The position numbers and the translations under genes are program-made. From assembly GCA_964419055.1 (NCBI GenBank), contig CAYQNU010000002.1, positions 1 to 64,000 on the forward strand: a DNA stretch of 64,000 nucleotides, in the 5' to 3' direction. A model generated the notes under the pieces. It worked only from the letters and a program-made list of their open reading frames with translations, made no database searches and was not told the DNA's origin. Position 1 is the stretch's first letter; each line of letters opens with the position of its first letter. Below, piece by piece: positions 26,386 to 33,214 of this stretch. The DNA is from CAYQNU01 sp964419055. GTDB taxonomy: Bacteria > Bacteroidota > Bacteroidia > Flavobacteriales_D > Parvicellaceae.

Positions 26386-26491
26386 AAAAGGTTTAAAATA
26401 TTTGTTCAAAGAACTACTTTTTTTTTCAAAGGTTGCTTCCGTTCAACATATTATTTTGCATTTGAAACAATTTTTTAATAAATATTCGGTT

Positions 26492-26499
26492 TATCTTTG
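26492..26499 (+). promoter_or_regulatory. -7 promoter element of the beta-helix lipoprotein gene
   Basis: TATCTTTG, a perfect TAnnTTTG, ending 15 nt before the ATG at 26515. No clear -33 TTG at the usual spacing. Confidence 0.45.
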
Positions 26500-26514
26500 T
26501 CTAATATAACTCCA

Positions 26515-27930
26515 ATGAATCAACAATACACCAAAAAATATTTTACCTTAAGCCTAATGGCTATGGTATTTTTGGTGAGTGTATTTTTCACCAATTGCCG
26601 TAAAGATAAAATTAACTTGAACAGCAATTTTAGGTTAGGTTTTTCTAGTGATACCGTATTATTCGACACTTTATTTACTACCATGGGAAGCACTACAAAA
26701 TACTTCCGCATTTATAATTCGTCCAATCAAAAAGTCATTATATCCAATATAATTCTTGAACAAGGCACTCAATCACCCTATAGAATTAATGTGGATGGAC
26801 AATCGGGAGTAAGTTTTGAAGAAGTTGAAATCCCAGCCAACGATAGTATTTTTATTTTTGTTCAAGTTACCATCGACCCCAATGGCTTGAATACGCCACT
26901 CTTAGTAGAAGACAAAATAAAATTCATTACAAATGGTTCTACTCAAGAAGTTGTTTTGCACGCTTTTGGACAAGATGCTTATTTTCATGTAAGAGAAATC
27001 ATCACCACCAATACCACTTGGCTCAACGACAAACCTCACGTAATTTATGGTTATTGCGCTTTAGATTCTGGACTTTCACTGACTATTCCTGCTGGAACTA
27101 AAGTACACGGATACAACAGTTCTTTTTTATACATTTATAAAAGTTCATTATTCGTAAACGGAACTTTAGGTAATGAAGTAGAATTTTCGCAAACTCGAAA
27201 TGAAGATTTTATTTTGGCACCTGCAGATAGTGTAGCTGGACAATGGCGAGGCATCTATTTTTATGCGCCCAAAAACAGTGTGCTAAATTATGCTACCATC
27301 AAAAATGCTGTGATAGGCGTTCAAATAGATACGCTTTCAGGACAAGATTCTGTTTCTTTAACCAATGTAAAAATAGATAATTCGGTATATGCAGCTATCC
27401 TTACACAAGGAGGGAATGTTTTTGCTCAAAGCTGTGTATTTGGAAATGCAGGATCCTACAGCGGTTTTTTTAGCATTGGTGGAAAAGTATTTGTGGACCA
27501 TTGCACCTTTGGAAATTATTGGTTGAGCCAACGAAACAGTGCTTTATTGGTACTCAAAGATTATTATGAGGATGCCAACGAAAACATACAGTATCGTCCC
27601 TTTGTTTCAAACACAATAAAAAACTCCATCATTTATGGCCCTAATGAAAACGAGTGTGTTTTGGATACTTTGAGCAGAACACTCTCGGGTGTGGCCCCAA
27701 AATTCTTTTTTAGTCATTGTTTATTCAAAACCGAAAACAATGTTGCCAACTCATCATTTTACTTTAGTTGTTGGAAAAACTTAGACCCTAATTTTGTAAA
27801 CACCTCCACTTGGAACTACAGATCCTCAGGATCAGCCGTAGACAATAAAGGGACTACAACAGTTCCCATACCTGACATGGATGGCGTGATGCGTTCTATA
27901 AGTGGAAATAGATTGGGGGCTTATAATTAG
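26515..27930 (+). CDS. Lipoprotein with right-handed beta-helix-like region
   Basis: 471 aa from the ATG at 26515; an upstream TTG at 26497 lies within the promoter element. The N-terminal lipobox is FTNC (~residue 28). Residues ~35-150 form a beta-sandwich-like region (HASH/ASPM-like: FDTLFTTMGSTTKYFRIYNSSNQKVIISNI). Residues ~170-440 look like a parallel beta-helix (WRGIYFYAPKNSVLNYATIKNAVIGVQIDT, SVYAAILTQGGNVFAQSCVFGN). Such Bacteroidota lipoproteins sit on the cell surface or outer membrane; function unknown. The last eight codons and stop are copied downstream at 28597-28620, on the far side of the next gene. Confidence 0.8.
   Translation: MNQQYTKKYFTLSLMAMVFLVSVFFTNCRKDKINLNSNFRLGFSSDTVLFDTLFTTMGSTTKYFRIYNSSNQKVIISNIILEQGTQSPYRINVDGQSGVSFEEVEIPANDSIFIFVQVTIDPNGLNTPLLVEDKIKFITNGSTQEVVLHAFGQDAYFHVREIITTNTTWLNDKPHVIYGYCALDSGLSLTIPAGTKVHGYNSSFLYIYKSSLFVNGTLGNEVEFSQTRNEDFILAPADSVAGQWRGIYFYAPKNSVLNYATIKNAVIGVQIDTLSGQDSVSLTNVKIDNSVYAAILTQGGNVFAQSCVFGNAGSYSGFFSIGGKVFVDHCTFGNYWLSQRNSALLVLKDYYEDANENIQYRPFVSNTIKNSIIYGPNENECVLDTLSRTLSGVAPKFFFSHCLFKTENNVANSSFYFSCWKNLDPNFVNTSTWNYRSSGSAVDNKGTTTVPIPDMDGVMRSISGNRLGAYN
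27906..27929 (+). repeat. 24-bp direct repeat, left copy
   Basis: Identical over 24 bp to 28597-28620 (core GATTGGGGGCTTATAATTA). This copy encodes the C-terminus of the upstream lipoprotein. The two copies are 691 bp apart and bracket the 27969-28574 gene. Confidence 0.95.
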
Positions 27931-27968
27931 GGTTTTTGATACAACTTCACTCTTTTAAACTTTCCTAA

Positions 27969-28574
27969 ATGAATCTCAAAAAAATCACATTTGCATTATC
28001 AATTTTGATTGTACTAATTTCTTGCAACAATATTGTAAATCCTTCCATCAATAAGAATATAGATTCTTCAGAAATTACCCCTAAAATTGAGGAAAATTTT
28101 ATTCACGATTCCTTGATTATGGAAAACAACATTGATGATACTGTTATTTATGACAAAATTATTGCTTATGAATTTGAAGGTAATGGAGACAATGATATTG
28201 TTTCGGGAAGTAAATTAATTGAAAAGTCAAAAATTTATCAAGAAAAAGAAATAACACTAGAAAAAGTAAAAGAATTTGAATCAATAATACAAAATAAACA
28301 TACCTATGGCGGAAGTACCGCTTCCTGTTTTGATCCCCATTTTGGAATTGTCTACTATAAAAACAACAAAATTGTTAACTATATAAGTGTTTGTTTAGCA
28401 TGCAATAGATTATACGCAAGTTTTGATATCCCTGCACAAAAGCTGCACAAATCAACATTATGTGACGAATGTTATGATGAAGGTTTGGATAAAAAAGCTA
28501 GAAAACAAATTAGTGAATTTATTAAAAAATTAGGTTTTGGACACTGGGAATTGGGCGAAAGCATATTCGATTAG
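27969..28574 (+). CDS. Lipoprotein of unknown function
   Basis: 201 aa. Signal peptide with lipobox LISC (Cys at ~19), a low-complexity acidic linker, and a C-terminal region with Cys pairs (SVCLACNRLYASFDIP, STLCDECYDEGLDKKARKQISEFIKKLGFG). I do not recognise a family; similar small Bacteroidota lipoproteins with a CxxC near '..C.aC.rl' are common. It is 38 bp after the beta-helix gene and lies wholly between two copies of a 24-bp direct repeat, so it may be an inserted or moved unit. Confidence 0.75.
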   Translation: MNLKKITFALSILIVLISCNNIVNPSINKNIDSSEITPKIEENFIHDSLIMENNIDDTVIYDKIIAYEFEGNGDNDIVSGSKLIEKSKIYQEKEITLEKVKEFESIIQNKHTYGGSTASCFDPHFGIVYYKNNKIVNYISVCLACNRLYASFDIPAQKLHKSTLCDECYDEGLDKKARKQISEFIKKLGFGHWELGESIFD

Positions 28575-28596
28575 TAATATACTTTAACGAATCATT

Positions 28597-28620
28597 AAAT
28601 AGATTGGGGGCTTATAATTA
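28597..28620 (+). repeat. 24-bp direct repeat, right copy
   Basis: Exact copy of 27906-27929. It again supplies the last codons and a stop in the frame of the upstream lipoprotein (AAT AGA TTG GGG GCT TAT AAT TAA). It lies just outside the stop of the convergent DUF2237 gene at 28624. Confidence 0.95.
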
Positions 28621-28623
28621 ATC

Positions 28624-29001
28624 CTAAACTACAGGATTTCCTTTAAATGCAAATTTAACCAGAACTTCTAATTTAACCAGTACGAGCATATTTTCATTAG
28701 TTGCTTCAAGATACACTAATGGCGCTTTACCTGCGTTATAGGCCTCAACCCAACGTGGAGCGCACAAACACCATTTATCCCCCTCTTTAAGCCCTTCAAA
28801 ACCATATTCCAATCTAGGAGTAGATAAATCATTTCCCATCTGTTTACTGAATTCTAGGAAATCATTCGTCATTATAGCACATACGGTATGCATACCAAAG
28901 TCACTATCATCGGTATCACAACATCCATTTCTAAAATAGCCTGTTAACGGATTTGTGCTACAAGTAATAATAGGTTCACCAAATACATTGAAAGATGCCA
29001 T
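28624..29001 (-). CDS. DUF2237 family protein
   Basis: 125 aa, the full family length. Motifs: NVFGEPIITCSTNPLTGYFRNGCCDTDDSD, HTVCAIMTNDFLEFSKQMGNDLSTP, EYGFEGLKEGDKWCLCAPRWVEAYNAG and APLVYLEATNEN. All the conserved cysteines (C14, CC, HTVC, WCLC) are present. Cytosolic protein of unknown function, widespread in bacteria. Stand-alone gene; convergent with the lipoprotein gene on its left. Confidence 0.9.
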   Translation of the reverse strand: MASFNVFGEPIITCSTNPLTGYFRNGCCDTDDSDFGMHTVCAIMTNDFLEFSKQMGNDLSTPRLEYGFEGLKEGDKWCLCAPRWVEAYNAGKAPLVYLEATNENMLVLVKLEVLVKFAFKGNPVV

Positions 29002-29158
29002 AGAATTGTTTTTTTTAGATCGCGTATCAAAGTAAGTAAGTTAAAAGATGAAATGCAACCTTAATCTAATTTAATAACAAAAAAGTTAATTGTATAGAGG
29101 GGTTTTATGATGGTAGTTTTTTGATTTTAGATTTTAGATTGTAGAATGTAGATTTATT

Positions 29159-29440
29159 AATCCTCAGCGTGGAATTTGACATTCAGTCGCTGAATTGACT
29201 GAGCTTGTCGAAGTCAACTTTTCGAAATTGCCAATTAGATTTACGAGCGTAGATTATTGATTCTTAATCCTCATTTTGTAATTTGACATTCAGTCGCTGA
29301 GCTGACTGAGCTTGTCGAAGTCAGCCTTTCGAAATGGCCAATTAGATTTACGAGTGTAGATTATTGATTCTTAATCCTCAGCGTGGAATTTGACATTCGG
29401 TCGCTGAGCTGACTGAGCTTATCGAAGTCAGCATACTGAA
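29159..29440. repeat. 107-bp REP-like tandem repeat (about 2.6 copies)
   Basis: aatcctca begins at 29159, 29266 and 29373, a period of exactly 107 bp. Each unit holds the imperfect palindrome CTGACTGAGCTTGTCGAAGTCAG or a variant. The TTCGACAAGCTCAG motif is, as I recall, a recurrent intergenic repeat in Flavobacteriales. The last unit is truncated. Confidence 0.85.
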
Positions 29441-29448
29441 ACTGCCAT

Positions 29449-29568
29449 CCGACCCTCTGCTTGTAAGGCAGATGCATTTTTTTTATTTAATTGAAATTGT
29501 TTTAAAACAAAAAAGGTTACCTCAATAATGAAGTAACCTTTTCGATGTGGGAGCAGAGGGATTCGAAT
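29449..29568 (-). pseudogene. Partial duplicate of tRNA-Val 3' parts and terminator
   Basis: 29449-29568 repeats 29748-29868. It holds the anticodon-to-variable segment of tRNA-Val (29449-29474), a second copy of the terminator hairpin (29511-29542) and the T-arm/acceptor 3' segment (29549-29568). The 5' acceptor and D arm are missing, so no functional tRNA is expected. Confidence 0.75.
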
Positions 29569-29573
29569 CCCGT

Positions 29574-29745
29574 AGAGACAAGAATTTCTAATTCTTAGTC
29601 TCTGCGAGGACTCTCGTAAAACAACCAAATCAAAGATTTGTGGTTTTACGGAGCCCCGTTTTTCAGGATTTTTTCTAAATGATTTGTTTATTCTCTACGA
29701 GGACTAACAAAACAAATAAATTAAAATTTATGGTTTTGTATAGCC
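29574..29745. repeat. Cluster of imperfect palindromes
   Basis: Three inverted repeats. 29574-29603: AGAGAC-AAGAATT against AATTCTT-a-GTCTCT. About 29617-29649: GTAAAACAACCAAATC against GATTTGTGGTTTTAC. About 29708-29737: CAAAACAAATAAATT against AATTTATGGTTTTG. The last two each follow the direct motif TCTCTRCGAGGACT (29599 and 29692), so they are two copies of one ~50-bp palindromic element. Confidence 0.75.
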
Positions 29746-29810
29746 ACCCGACCCTCTGCTTGTAAGGCTGATGCATTTTTTTATTTAGTTGAAATTCTTT
29801 TTAAAACAAA

Positions 29811-29842
29811 AAAAGGTTACCTCAATAATGAAGTAACCTTTT
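29811..29842 (-). terminator. Terminator of tRNA-Val
   Basis: AAAAGGTTAC (29811-29820) pairs with GTAACCTTTT (29833-29842); 12-nt loop. On the minus strand it follows the tRNA by 5 nt and is followed by a T-run. Confidence 0.85.
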
Positions 29843-29847
29843 CGATG

Positions 29848-29922
29848 TGGGAGCAGAGGGATTCGAACCCCCGACCCTCTGCTTGTAAGGCAGATGCTCT
29901 GAACCAACTGAGCTATGCTCCC
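29848..29922 (-). tRNA. tRNA-Val (anticodon UAC)
   Basis: 75 nt on the minus strand. Acceptor GGGAGCA/TGCTCCC, discriminator A, D arm with AGCTCAGTTGGTTCAGAGC, anticodon stem TCTGC/GCAGA with loop CTTACAA (anticodon TAC), T arm with GGTTCGAATCC. CCA is not encoded. Own terminator downstream. Confidence 0.95.
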
Positions 29923-29958
29923 ATAGTTGTTAAGCGGGTGCAAATATAGATATAATCT

Positions 29959-31206
29959 TTATACCTCCAAACTTTTATTAAAAAAAATATCAATTATTTC
30001 TGCAACTACAAAATTACTACCTCCCACAAATATCAAATCATTTGGAGAAGCTTTATCCAGTGCTTCTTTAAATGCCTCAGCGCAAGATAAATATGTTTTT
30101 ATAAATGGGAAATCATAAAAATTAGCCGCCAAATCTTCTATGGGTAAGGCTCGTTGAATTTTCGGTGAACATAAATAATATTTTGAATCTTTTGGTAATA
30201 TGGACACTATCGATTTCAAATCTTTGTCGGCTACCATTCCAAAAACTATGTGAATTTCTTCATATTTTAACTTTTCTTGTTCCAATTGCTTAACAATAAG
30301 AGAAAGTCCATTTAAATTATGTCCAATATCAGCAATAACTGTTGGGTTGTTTTGTAAAACTTCCCAACGCCCCCTAAAACCCGTGTTTTGAAGTACATTT
30401 TTTAATCCTGAATTCATTTTTTCTTGCGGAATAATAAATCCCATTTTCGACAAAACTCGACAAGTAGCTTCGACTGTCGCAATGTTCATTCGTTGATAAT
30501 CCCCCATTAAATTAGAGTAATTAACAGCGGGTATTTCCTTTACTAATGTGAGCTGACTATTTTGTTTTTTAGCTTTTTCAATAAAAACATTTTCTACGTC
30601 TTGATTACCGAAAGCCAAAATGGAAGGTTTATTTTCTTTTATAATTCCTGCTTTCTCAGAGGCTATTTGTTCTAAGGTATCTCCCAGAAATTGCGTATGA
30701 TCGATCCCTATTTGAGTAATAACCGAAACTAATGGATTTACAATATTGGTACTGTCCAAGCGCCCTCCCAAACCCGTTTCCAACACCACAATATCTACCT
30801 TTTCTTTAGCGAAATAATAAAAAGCTAATGCAGTAGACCATTCAAAAAAAGAGGCATTTATGGCTTCAAATGCTTCCTTATGTTGCATTACAAATGAAAC
30901 TACTTCATCTTCTGGAATTACCTTACCATTAATTCTTATGCGCTCTCTAAAATCAACTAAATGAGGGGAAGTAAACAAACCTACTTGGTAACCTGATTCT
31001 TGCAAAACGGATGCTAATAAGTTACATGTAGACCCCTTACCATTTGTACCAGCCACATGAACAAATTGGAGTTGTTCATGTGGGTTGCCAATAATTTCGC
31101 ACAAAGCAATGATATTACCTAATCCAGGCTTATAAGCTTGGCCTCCTATTTTTTGAAATTGCGGATATTGACTAAATAAATACTCAATAACTTGAGAATA
31201 GGTCAT
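29959..31206 (-). CDS. folC: Bifunctional folylpolyglutamate / dihydrofolate synthase
   Basis: 415 aa Mur-ligase-type enzyme. ATP-binding P-loop HVAGTNGKGST (~48-58), then FTSPHLVDFRERIRING, VLETGLGGRLDSTNIV and ITQIGIDHTQFLGDTLEQIASEKAGIIK. The C-terminal domain has RGRWEVLQ, ADIGHNLNG and VFGMVADKD. It adds glutamate to dihydropteroate and/or tetrahydrofolates in the cytosol. ATG at 31206 overlaps the stop of the tonB gene by one base, a sign of translational coupling. Last gene of the nhaD-exbB-exbD-tonB-folC run. Confidence 0.95.
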   Translation of the reverse strand: MTYSQVIEYLFSQYPQFQKIGGQAYKPGLGNIIALCEIIGNPHEQLQFVHVAGTNGKGSTCNLLASVLQESGYQVGLFTSPHLVDFRERIRINGKVIPEDEVVSFVMQHKEAFEAINASFFEWSTALAFYYFAKEKVDIVVLETGLGGRLDSTNIVNPLVSVITQIGIDHTQFLGDTLEQIASEKAGIIKENKPSILAFGNQDVENVFIEKAKKQNSQLTLVKEIPAVNYSNLMGDYQRMNIATVEATCRVLSKMGFIIPQEKMNSGLKNVLQNTGFRGRWEVLQNNPTVIADIGHNLNGLSLIVKQLEQEKLKYEEIHIVFGMVADKDLKSIVSILPKDSKYYLCSPKIQRALPIEDLAANFYDFPFIKTYLSCAEAFKEALDKASPNDLIFVGGSNFVVAEIIDIFFNKSLEV

Positions 31207-31961
31207 TATTCAAGAGTAAAGTTTATTGCAAAAGTGGTTGTTTGCAAAGCTGGTCCATTATCATCTTTTGAAAACTTAAACTGTTTAGCTAATTTTTCAG
31301 CTTGTTTAATTAACGTTTCATTAGATGTAGTTGTTTTTGAATGCGATCTTTTGGCAACAGCTTTTGTAACATTTCCATCTTGATCAATCGTTACTTCCAC
31401 CATTACTCTACCCTCTTCTTGTGTGGGATTGGTTAATGCGGGCTTAGAAACAACTTTTCTTCCTTCAGAAAGTCCATCACCTGATGAAGGCCCAATATTT
31501 GGTCCTTGGCCTGGACCTATACCTCCTCCTTGAGATCCGCCTCCTCCACCATCACTTCCGCCTCCTCCACCAAATACATTGGAGAAATCGTTGGCAGGAT
31601 TATTTGAGGAAGATGAATTCCCATTTTCGGTGGTATTATTTTTCTTAGGATCTTTTTGAGTGACTTTTGAATCGGTAACTTTACTTTCGGTTTCTACACT
31701 TTCGGTTTGGCTATCTGAATTACTTTCTTTGGCTGTTTGAGAAACTTCTTCACTTATGGATTCAGCACCTCCCGATTCACCTCCACCACCAGCTGAAGTA
31801 AAATCCATCACCATCACTACTTTCTCTGTGGGAAAAGGAGGATCTGCTTCAATATCGCATGAGGGAATAAAAGGAATCATCATAAAACAACCCCCGTTTA
31901 AAACGATGGCAACAGTTAATCCAATGTTTTTGTATTTTTTGCTAATCGGTTTCATATACAT
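31206..31961 (-). CDS. TonB-like energy transducer
   Basis: 251 aa. One N-terminal membrane anchor (GLTVAIVLNGGCFMMIPFI, ~13-31), a long Ser/Gly/Thr/acidic linker with Gly runs (~55-170) in place of the more usual Pro-Lys linker, and a C-terminal TonB-type segment (EEGRVMVEVTIDQDGNVTKAVAKRSHSKTT...LIKQAEKLAKQFKFSKDD). ExbB and ExbD lie directly upstream on the same strand. It should pass the proton-motive force to outer-membrane receptors. MYM at the start gives two possible initiation codons two residues apart. Confidence 0.85.
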   Translation of the reverse strand: MYMKPISKKYKNIGLTVAIVLNGGCFMMIPFIPSCDIEADPPFPTEKVVMVMDFTSAGGGGESGGAESISEEVSQTAKESNSDSQTESVETESKVTDSKVTQKDPKKNNTTENGNSSSSNNPANDFSNVFGGGGGSDGGGGGSQGGGIGPGQGPNIGPSSGDGLSEGRKVVSKPALTNPTQEEGRVMVEVTIDQDGNVTKAVAKRSHSKTTTSNETLIKQAEKLAKQFKFSKDDNGPALQTTTFAINFTLE

Positions 31962-32084
31962 CTAAATTTGATTTAAAATACCCTACAAATCAGCACTTAA
32001 GTATTTAAACTGCTTTTTCATATTGACAATTTAACTTGGTAAATATGATAAGGTTACAACGAAGCAAACAAAAAGTTCAATTAT

Positions 32085-32477
32085 TTATGACTTCGTTTTG
32101 ATGATTACCTTTAAACCGTGTTTTTTAATGATATCCAACGCTACAATAGTATATTGCCAATCGCTGTCTTTATCTCCTAATAATTCAAAAGTACTATCCA
32201 AACCAACATTTGCTATCATTTGTGCTTCTAAATCTTCGGGTGCAATTGGTTCAGTACTGTTTTCACCAATATAATATTGGTTATCTTTGGTTACGTATAC
32301 CTTTGCAATTTTACTTTGACTCGAATCTCCTTCACTGCTTTTTGGTAACTCAATCTCATGACTTGTATCAACCATAGTAGAAAGCACCACAAAAAATATC
32401 AGCATTAAAAACACTAAATCAGTCATAGACGACATACCGCCCTCTATCAATACTTTTCTTTTGGGTCTGATATCCAT
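32085..32477 (-). CDS. exbD: Biopolymer transporter ExbD/TolR
   Basis: 130 aa. Short cytoplasmic N-terminus (MDIRPKRKVLIEGGMSSMTDLVFLMLIFFVVLSTM) with the conserved Asp at the start of the single membrane helix (TDLVFLML), then a periplasmic domain with VYVTKDNQYYIGEN. Forms the proton channel with ExbB; 7 bp downstream of exbB. Confidence 0.92.
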   Translation of the reverse strand: MDIRPKRKVLIEGGMSSMTDLVFLMLIFFVVLSTMVDTSHEIELPKSSEGDSSQSKIAKVYVTKDNQYYIGENSTEPIAPEDLEAQMIANVGLDSTFELLGDKDSDWQYTIVALDIIKKHGLKVIIKTKS

Positions 32478-32484
32478 AATTAAA

Positions 32485-33186
32485 TTATTTTCCTGGTTCT
32501 TCCAATATGTCTAAGAATTCAATAGCAGTGCGTTCCATTTTCTGAATTACTTTATCCACTTTACTCACTAAATAGTTGTAAGCAACGTACGCTATAATCC
32601 CCACAATTAATCCTCCCACAGTGGTCACCATGGCTTCCATGATACCCCCGGAAAGGTTTTGAATTTCGACTCCATTTTTTCTCATGTTTGAGAACGTAGT
32701 CATCATACCGATAACGGTACCTAAGAAACCTAACATGGGAGCCGCTCCAGCAATAGTAGCTAAAACAGAAAGTCTTGCTTCTAATCGATATACTTCCAAT
32801 TTGGCAACGTTCTCAATAGAAGTTGCAATATCTTTCATATCCTTACCAATTCGGGTAATCCCTTTTTCAACCATTCTAGCCATAGGATTATCTGTAGAAG
32901 CACATACTTGTTTGGCTGCATCAAACTTACCGTCTTCAACAAATGTTTTTACTTTCAACATAAAATCACGCTCTTCTTGCAATGATTTACGAATGGATAA
33001 AAAACGTTCCACAAAAATATACACTGCCAAAACCGACATTATTCCTAATGGCAACATAATGTACCACGAGTCAAAAATAACCTCCATAATGGTTTGAGGT
33101 TGACCTGCACCTGGAGCTTCAGTAGAACCTGGAGCTGCACTACCTGTTTCTAATTGTATTCTGTTGATTAATTCGTAAATATTCAT
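32485..33186 (-). CDS. exbB: MotA/TolQ/ExbB proton channel family protein
   Basis: 233 aa with three membrane helices: ~36-56 (WYIMLPLGIMSVLAVYIFVE), ~140-162 (LATIAGAAPMLGFLGTVIGMM) and ~185-205. The family signature GAAPMLGFLGTVIGMMTTF is intact. Together with ExbD and the TonB-like protein it forms an inner-membrane energising complex. It starts 28 bp after nhaD on the same strand. Confidence 0.93.
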   Translation of the reverse strand: MNIYELINRIQLETGSAAPGSTEAPGAGQPQTIMEVIFDSWYIMLPLGIMSVLAVYIFVERFLSIRKSLQEERDFMLKVKTFVEDGKFDAAKQVCASTDNPMARMVEKGITRIGKDMKDIATSIENVAKLEVYRLEARLSVLATIAGAAPMLGFLGTVIGMMTTFSNMRKNGVEIQNLSGGIMEAMVTTVGGLIVGIIAYVAYNYLVSKVDKVIQKMERTAIEFLDILEEPGK

Positions 33187-33214
33187 AACTAAAAATTTAA
33201 ACTTTATATTTCAA

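Larger units (their letters stand above)
29002..29847. other. Repeat-rich, gene-free region
   Basis: No credible protein gene. From left to right: ~130 bp AT-rich, a 107-bp tandem repeat (29159-29440), a tRNA-Val fragment with terminator copy (29449-29568), nested palindromes (29574-29747), and a second fragment and terminator (29748-29842) next to the intact tRNA. A 66-codon minus frame across 29428-29628 is a chance ORF through tRNA debris. Confidence 0.8.

Noticed and set aside
29159..29440. 107-bp repeats as a CRISPR array
   Set aside because: Units are contiguous and similar along their whole length, with drift, and there are no cas genes. REP-like repeat fits better.
29428..29628. 66-codon minus ORF across the tRNA fragments
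   Set aside because: It reads through a tRNA fragment, a terminator copy and palindromes, so it is a chance frame.
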